Source of the DNA: Oscillospiraceae bacterium
GTDB taxonomy: Bacteria; Bacillota; Clostridia; Clostridiales; Clostridiaceae
Assembly (NCBI GenBank): GCA_009785875.1
Contig: WQUF01000254.1
Span: 1 to 11,785 of the forward strand
Reading direction: 5' to 3'
DNA: 11,785 nucleotides
Shown here: positions 6,676 through 11,785 of the stretch, piece by piece
How the letters are laid out: every line of letters starts with the position of its first letter
Numbering within the stretch: position 1 is the first letter of the stretch
The notes under the pieces: generated by a model
What the model saw: the letters and a program-made list of their open reading frames with translations, nothing else
What the model was told of the DNA's origin: nothing
The model's database searches: none
Made by a program: the position numbers and the translations under genes

Positions 6676-8157
6676 ATGAATGTGAAAAATATATTCAGAT
6701 TTTTACAAGATAGCTATAAGAAATATCCAGATAATAAATTGGTTCATTATAAAGATAAAACCTATGTGTACAGTGATATTTATTATAAAGCTCTCGGCTT
6801 TGCAAAACTATTGAAAGAACAAGGAATAGAGGAAAAGGATAATGTGATTTTATATATAGAAAATTCTCCAGAGTATATAATCGCTTATTTTGCTTTGCTT
6901 TATCTTGGAGCTGTCATAGTTCCTATTAATATATCTATGAGCTCTGAGAATATTAAATATGTTATTGATGATGCTGGTGCAAAATGCGTAATCAGTACAG
7001 CTTTTAGAACTAATTTTCTTAAGAAGAATATAAATATTCAAGATTATAAAGTTATTGAAATAGATATGGATAAAATTCCAAACACAGACTTAAATGATGT
7101 TAAATATTTTGATGATGATTCTGTGGCATTAATACTATATACATCTGGAACAACTGATAAACCAAAAGGTGTAATGTTAACACATAAGAACTTAGAATCC
7201 AATACAGACTCTATTTTAGATTATTTAAATTTAAATGAAAATGATAGTGTTTTAGTGACTTTATCCTTTGGATATTCTTATGGTAATTCTTTGCTTTTAA
7301 CACACATTAATAAAGGTGCCCTTTTGTATATCAGCCATGATGCTCTATATCCACAGAAAATACTGCAAATTTTAGAAAATGAAAATTTAACTGGATTCTC
7401 AACTGTTGGCTCTTATTTGAATATTTTATTAAAGCAAGATAACATATCTAAAAAGCCATTTGAAAATCTTAAATATATGACTTTTGCAGGTGAATCAACA
7501 TCATTTGAGGATCTAATGAAGCTTCATGGACTGAATAATAATTTATTGCTATATGTGATGTATGGTCAGACAGAAGCAAGTGCAAGATTATCATACCTTC
7601 CACCAGATAAGCTAATGGAGAAAAAGGGATCCTGCGGTATTCCTATTAAAGGTGTAACCATTCATATTGTAGATGATGACGGCAATGAGTTACCTTGCAA
7701 TATTACTGGTGAAATAATTGCAAAGGGCGATAACATAATGAAAGGATATTATAACGATTCTTTTGAGACAAAAGAAAAAGTTAAGGATGGATGGCTATAC
7801 ACAGGGGATATAGCTTATAAAGACGAAGATGGATTTATCTATATAGTCGGTAGAAAAAATGATCTAATAAAGTATTTAGGACATAGAATCAGCCCGCTGG
7901 AAATTGAAAATGAAATAAATAAATGCGAGAACATATTAGAATCAGCTGTGGTTGAATCTAAGGATTTTCTAAATAATACTAAAATAAAAGCTTATTTGGT
8001 ACTTAAAGATAAAAATATTGGAATTTTAGATTTAAGTGAAAATATAAAAAAATCCCTTCCATCTTTTAAAAGACCCCATATCATTGAAATAATCGATTCT
8101 TTGCCAAAAACATTTAATGGAAAAATAAAAAGATCTTTGTTAAAGGATGTTAAATAA
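6676..8157 (+). CDS. AMP-forming acyl ligase (ANL superfamily)
   Basis: This 493-residue protein has the full core set of the acyl-CoA synthetase/adenylation superfamily. It activates a carboxylic acid with ATP and passes it to a thiol, either CoA or a carrier phosphopantetheine. Visible motifs are the A3 P-loop YTSGTTDKPKG (155-165), A5 YGQTEAS (296-302), A7 YTGD (375-378), hinge GRKND (392-396) and the C-terminal catalytic lysine Lys483 in NGKIKR. It ends straight after that motif, so it is a stand-alone enzyme with no fused carrier. In this operon it most plausibly loads a starter or side acid on the upstream ACP, or makes its CoA ester (inference). The start is ATG 6676 behind AAAGGAAG; GTG at 6673 or 6682 is possible. 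The stop abuts the next start with no gap. Confidence 0.9.
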   Translation: MNVKNIFRFLQDSYKKYPDNKLVHYKDKTYVYSDIYYKALGFAKLLKEQGIEEKDNVILYIENSPEYIIAYFALLYLGAVIVPINISMSSENIKYVIDDAGAKCVISTAFRTNFLKKNINIQDYKVIEIDMDKIPNTDLNDVKYFDDDSVALILYTSGTTDKPKGVMLTHKNLESNTDSILDYLNLNENDSVLVTLSFGYSYGNSLLLTHINKGALLYISHDALYPQKILQILENENLTGFSTVGSYLNILLKQDNISKKPFENLKYMTFAGESTSFEDLMKLHGLNNNLLLYVMYGQTEASARLSYLPPDKLMEKKGSCGIPIKGVTIHIVDDDGNELPCNITGEIIAKGDNIMKGYYNDSFETKEKVKDGWLYTGDIAYKDEDGFIYIVGRKNDLIKYLGHRISPLEIENEINKCENILESAVVESKDFLNNTKIKAYLVLKDKNIGILDLSENIKKSLPSFKRPHIIEIIDSLPKTFNGKIKRSLLKDVK

Positions 8158-9975
8158 ATGGATAGGATATTAGGTTGTTTCAGTACTAATAATGAATCCA
8201 AAGAAAATGTTTTAAAGATGGCTAAAACTATTAATTTTAAGAATAAGTATATGGATACATTATATGGCGATGATACAGTTATTTTAAATGGCTTTTTGTT
8301 TTCCAGTAGCGATATTTCCAAAAATAGGTTCATTGTATCTGAAGATAATGACATCATCATCGGTATAGATGGATTCATATATAATATAGATATTTTCTTT
8401 CTTATTATATTGTATAAAAAATATGATGAGGAAATGTTTTCTCAGCTAAATGGTCAATTTTCGTTGGCGATAATCGATAAAAATAAATCTAAGCTCATAT
8501 TGGTTCGTGATAGATTTGGCACAAAACCCATGTTCTACGCCAAAATAAATGATAGTATATATTTTAGTTCAGAAATAAACTCACTAAAAGCAGTACTACA
8601 AGATGATGAAATAGATGAAAGATCATTGAGAGATATATGCACTACATGGGCAAATTTAGGAGACCATACATTTTATAAAAATATTTCATCTGTGGAATGT
8701 GGAAGTTATGTCTCGTTTTCAGATGGAAACTTAAAAAGCACAAAATATTTTAATTTGAATATACTACCTAAAGATAAGGAAAAAACAGAAGAGGATTTAG
8801 TCGATGAACTTGATTATTTATTGAATAAGTCTATAGCAAGAAGATTAAATGAACCGGAGAAAACTGCTTTTTATTTAAGCGGAGGTCTTGACTCAAGTTT
8901 AATCGCTGCAATAGCTTCTAAGCATATTGATGAAAGAATAGATACATTTTCCATATCTTTTTTAGATAAAAATTATGATGAAGCTAAATATCAGGATATG
9001 ATTTCAAAATATTTAAATAGCAATCACAGATGTTTAACCGTTTCATCTACTGATGTTATTTCAAATATAGAAAATGTTGTAAAAATAATTCAATCTCCAA
9101 TAACTAAAACTGGACTTTCTCCTATGTATCTATTATCAAGATATGTAAAAGAGAATGGATTTGATACTGTTTTATCTGGAGAAGGTGCAGATGAGATCTT
9201 TGGCGGTTATGATATCTTTAAAGAAGTTAAGATAAGGGAATTCTGTGAAAAGGATCCTTCTTCAAAGACACGACCATTATTATATAAAAGATTATACTCT
9301 TATGTGAATGGGTATGAAAGCTTTAATAGTGCAACCTTATCTACTTTTTTTAATCAAGTAGAACTAAATGAAATGTTTTCATCTCATTATACCAGATTTA
9401 AATATGGAGATTATTGCAGTCAGTTTTTTAATAAAAATTTAAGAGATAGACTAAAATCTTACGATTATATAGAAGAGATTAAGAAAAATCTACCTGAATA
9501 TTATGATAAATTTTCAAAAATAGCTAAAGCTCAATATTTAGAAATTGAAACTTTTTTAAACAATTATTTACTGCTTCTGCAAGGAGACTCTATAGCTATG
9601 TCAAATGGAATCAGCTGCAAATATCCTTTTCTGGATAACGATATTACAGATTTTGCATTTGCTTTAAAGGATAAATTTAAAATAAATGTATTAAATGAAA
9701 AATATCTGTTGAAGAAACTTGCAGCTAGATATTTACCTGATGAGTTCTTAAAAAGAAAAAAATTCCCATTTAGAGCTCCAATTGATTGTATAGGCATTTT
9801 AGATAGATTCACCTCGCTTTTAACTGAGAACAATTTAGACAAAGCAAACATATTTAATAGTAAAGCAGTACTTAAGTTTATCGATAATATTAAGATAAAA
9901 GATATTTTTTCTGAAAGGGAACAGATGCTTTTGATGTTCATTGTAAGTGTTCAATGCTTGAAAATAAAAAATTAG
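8158..9975 (+). CDS. Asparagine-synthetase-like amide/lactam-forming enzyme with degenerate glutaminase domain
   Basis: This 605-residue protein has the two-domain layout of class B asparagine synthetase. The N-terminal Ntn glutaminase-like domain (about 1-195) keeps scaffold motifs (LNGQFSLAI 98-105 region, VRDRFGTKP 116-124), but the nucleophile is lost: the start MDRILGCF aligns with MCGIVG, putting Asp2 where Cys2 must be, and the glutamine-binding NGE motif reads DGF (71-73). The C-terminal synthetase domain looks active: PP-loop SGGLDSS (241-247), SGEGADEIFGGY (340-351), CKYPFLD and the RKKFPFRAP loop. The family precedent for such a loss is beta-lactam synthetase, which uses an internal amine; AsnB homologues with an intact glutaminase (OxyD in oxytetracycline) make amide starters. 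So an amide or lactam using an amine substrate or free ammonia is likely (inference). Its ATG follows the ligase stop directly, with AAAGG inside the ligase end. Confidence 0.88.
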   Translation: MDRILGCFSTNNESKENVLKMAKTINFKNKYMDTLYGDDTVILNGFLFSSSDISKNRFIVSEDNDIIIGIDGFIYNIDIFFLIILYKKYDEEMFSQLNGQFSLAIIDKNKSKLILVRDRFGTKPMFYAKINDSIYFSSEINSLKAVLQDDEIDERSLRDICTTWANLGDHTFYKNISSVECGSYVSFSDGNLKSTKYFNLNILPKDKEKTEEDLVDELDYLLNKSIARRLNEPEKTAFYLSGGLDSSLIAAIASKHIDERIDTFSISFLDKNYDEAKYQDMISKYLNSNHRCLTVSSTDVISNIENVVKIIQSPITKTGLSPMYLLSRYVKENGFDTVLSGEGADEIFGGYDIFKEVKIREFCEKDPSSKTRPLLYKRLYSYVNGYESFNSATLSTFFNQVELNEMFSSHYTRFKYGDYCSQFFNKNLRDRLKSYDYIEEIKKNLPEYYDKFSKIAKAQYLEIETFLNNYLLLLQGDSIAMSNGISCKYPFLDNDITDFAFALKDKFKINVLNEKYLLKKLAARYLPDEFLKRKKFPFRAPIDCIGILDRFTSLLTENNLDKANIFNSKAVLKFIDNIKIKDIFSEREQMLLMFIVSVQCLKIKN

Positions 9976-10003
9976 GATCATTGACTTTGAAAGGAGTTTT
10001 TAG

Positions 10004-11785
10004 ATGAAAACGCAAATTGCAGTAATAGGTATAGGATGTATATTCCCTGATGCATTAGATCTAAGTGAATATTGGAGTAATGTTTTAGCTGGTAAAAACA
10101 GCATTAGAGATATACCTAATGAGTATTGGGACATAGATGAGTATTATGATCCCGATCCTACAGCGAAAGATAAAACCTATGGAAGAAAAGCTGGACTTGT
10201 AGATTATGTGCCTTTTGATTCATTAGAATTTGGAATACCACCAAAGGTAATGGAATCAATTTCAGTAGACCATCTTTTTGCTTTAGTTGTAGCAAAACAA
10301 GCACTTTTAGATGCAAACTTAATTGGAAAAGATGCTAAACCTTTCAATAGAAATAAAACAGGTGTTATTTTAGCCGCTAATGTAGGAAAGAATGCTTTCT
10401 CATTAAACCAAAGGCTTATGGCGACTAAATATGAAAGGATAATGAGAAATAGCAACGTACCTGAGCATTTAATAAGCAGAGTTATACAAAGAATTAAGGA
10501 TTCTGAATTTGAATGGAATGAGGACTGTAATGCTGGTTCACTTCCTAATGTGACTTCAGGGCGTATTGCTAACAGATTTGATTTATATGGAACAAATTGT
10601 ACAGTAGATGCAGCATGTGCAGCTAGCCTAGCTTCTTTAAAATATGGAATAAATGAGCTTGAATCAGGGGATTGCGACATAATGCTCGTTGGTGGTGTAA
10701 TGCTTGATTGTACTCCATATTCATTCGTAGCATTTACAAAGACACCAGCAATATCACCTTCAAATGAAAGTAAGCCTTTTGATGAAAAATCAGATGGACT
10801 TATTTTAGGCGATGGAATTGGAATGCTCGTCATAAAAAGGCTAGCAGATGCGGAAAGAGATAATGACCGCATATATGGTGTAATAGAGTCAATTTCTTCA
10901 TCTTCAGATGGGAAAGCAAAAAGCATATTTGCACCTAGTAAACAAGGTCAATTACTCGCTTTAAAAAGAGCATATGGTGAAGTCAATATCGATCCTAATA
11001 CTCTTGGAATGATAGAAGCCCATGGAACTGGTACAGCAGCTGGAGATTTAACAGAAATCGAAGCCTTATCAGAATATTTTAAAGAATATAATGTTAAAGA
11101 CCATTCTATGTTGATTGGAAGTGTGAAGAGTCAGATTGGTCATGCAAGGCTTACTTCAGGAGCAGCAAGCTTAATAAAAGCACTGATGTCTCTTTATTGT
11201 CATACTCTTCCACCGACTATAAACATTAAAAACCCTACAAGAAAGCTTTTTAATTCACCCTTCTTTTTAACTAATAGACCTAAGCCATGGCTTGTAAATA
11301 AAAACAAACCATTTAGGAGAGCTGGAGTAAGTTCATTTGGTTTTGGAGGGACAAATTTCCACGTTGTACTTAGAGAATATTTAGATAATAATCGTGAAAA
11401 TATGAGAATTGATCAATCACCTGTAGCATTATACCTTCATAGCGAGACCAAAGAAGATTTGATTAAGCAAGTTAGAAAAGATATCGAAAGATTTGAATTT
11501 GGTGACACAGACTACTTTAATGCACTATACGATGAAGGAAATAATGAAATACCAAAGGATCATGTTAGGTTAGGTTTCATTGCTAAAAATCCTGATGAAG
11601 CAAAAGAAAAACTAGAGATTGCACTTAATGAACTTAAAAGCAATGATAAGAGCACATGGGGTAAACAAGATGTATATTATAGAGAGAAGCCATTGGATGA
11701 TAATTTAAAAATTGTTACTTTATTTCCTGGTCAAGGCTCTCAATATGCTAACATGTTAGCTGATGTTGCAGCTAGTTACACAGAA
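10004..11785 (+). CDS. Large polyketide synthase: KS domain and start of acyltransferase (partial, runs off right edge)
   Basis: The visible 594 residues begin with a KS domain (IAVIGIGCIFPDA), with Cys205 in VDAACAAS, His340 in EAHGTGT, Lys375 and His380 in KSQIGH, and GFGGTNFHV closing it near residue 460. After a linker of about 110 residues an acyltransferase begins at FPGQGSQY (around 574-581), where the window ends before the AT serine. The DAACAAS signature and the KS-linker-AT order are typical of PUFA-synthase (PfaA-like) and enediyne-type iterative synthases, more than of modular PKSs with DTACSSS. Carrier, ketoreductase and dehydratase domains would lie outside. AAAGGAG (9990-9995... 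core) sits eight bases before the ATG, and the gap to the previous gene is 28 bases, so it is the last visible gene of the operon. A heterocyst-glycolipid-type synthase is a related alternative. Confidence 0.9.
   Translation, partial: MKTQIAVIGIGCIFPDALDLSEYWSNVLAGKNSIRDIPNEYWDIDEYYDPDPTAKDKTYGRKAGLVDYVPFDSLEFGIPPKVMESISVDHLFALVVAKQALLDANLIGKDAKPFNRNKTGVILAANVGKNAFSLNQRLMATKYERIMRNSNVPEHLISRVIQRIKDSEFEWNEDCNAGSLPNVTSGRIANRFDLYGTNCTVDAACAASLASLKYGINELESGDCDIMLVGGVMLDCTPYSFVAFTKTPAISPSNESKPFDEKSDGLILGDGIGMLVIKRLADAERDNDRIYGVIESISSSSDGKAKSIFAPSKQGQLLALKRAYGEVNIDPNTLGMIEAHGTGTAAGDLTEIEALSEYFKEYNVKDHSMLIGSVKSQIGHARLTSGAASLIKALMSLYCHTLPPTINIKNPTRKLFNSPFFLTNRPKPWLVNKNKPFRRAGVSSFGFGGTNFHVVLREYLDNNRENMRIDQSPVALYLHSETKEDLIKQVRKDIERFEFGDTDYFNALYDEGNNEIPKDHVRLGFIAKNPDEAKEKLEIALNELKSNDKSTWGKQDVYYREKPLDDNLKIVTLFPGQGSQYANMLADVAASYTE

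Noticed and set aside
10204..10926. A 240-codon minus-strand open frame
   Set aside because: It lies antisense inside the KS domain of the right-hand PKS, whose motifs are unmistakable in the plus frame. The antisense translation is serine/leucine-rich with no recognisable domain.
1..11785. CRISPR arrays, tRNA or rRNA genes, insertion sequences or phage genes
   Set aside because: I saw no regularly spaced repeats, tRNA-like cloverleaf, transposase motifs or terminal inverted repeats. The ParB-type gene alone does not show a mobile element.

Overview
The window looks like a secondary-metabolite (polyketide-type) biosynthetic locus from a low-GC Firmicute, most likely a Clostridium-like anaerobe. 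The evidence is the strongly AT-rich sequence, the AT-ending codons, strong AAAGGAG-type ribosome binding sites, some GTG/TTG starts, and a near-consensus sigma-A promoter. This taxonomic placement is inferred from composition and style, not from a marker gene.

Layout. Left (1-1064, minus): the N-terminal ketosynthase domain of a large polyketide synthase that runs off the left edge. Next (about 1181-2735, minus): a ParB-type DNA-binding protein with an out-of-frame coding-like tail and a rho-independent terminator behind it. Centre (2736-3153): a very AT-rich divergent regulatory region with a TTGACA-N17-TATTAT promoter firing rightwards. Right (3154-11785, plus): a tightly packed operon of KS-alpha, KS-beta/chain-length-factor-like protein, acyl carrier protein, PP-loop ATP-pyrophosphatase with a zinc ribbon, AMP-forming acyl ligase, asparagine-synthetase-like protein, and a second large PKS (KS followed by the start of an acyltransferase) that runs off the right edge. 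Three junctions overlap or abut (KS-alpha/KS-beta ATGA; KS-beta/ACP 8 bp; ligase/asparagine synthetase 0 bp), which argues for co-expression.

How the genes may work together (inference). The KS-alpha/KS-beta/ACP trio is a minimal type II condensing system. The two big synthases carry their own KS domains; the right one has a KS active-site signature like those of PUFA/enediyne-type iterative synthases. The ligase could activate a carboxylic acid and load it on the ACP. The PP-loop enzyme and the asparagine-synthetase homologue both activate a carbonyl or carboxyl as an AMP adduct, and would be suited to installing nitrogen or sulfur (amide, lactam or thioamide). The synthetase homologue lacks the N-terminal cysteine and glutamine-binding residues of the glutaminase domain, so it probably does not draw ammonia from glutamine. 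The combination of type II condensing proteins, a PUFA-like type I PKS and two PP-loop enzymes is unusual and is the best candidate here for an undescribed pathway. The product cannot be deduced, because both synthases are truncated by the window and no reductase, cyclase, thioesterase, transporter or phosphopantetheinyl transferase is visible.
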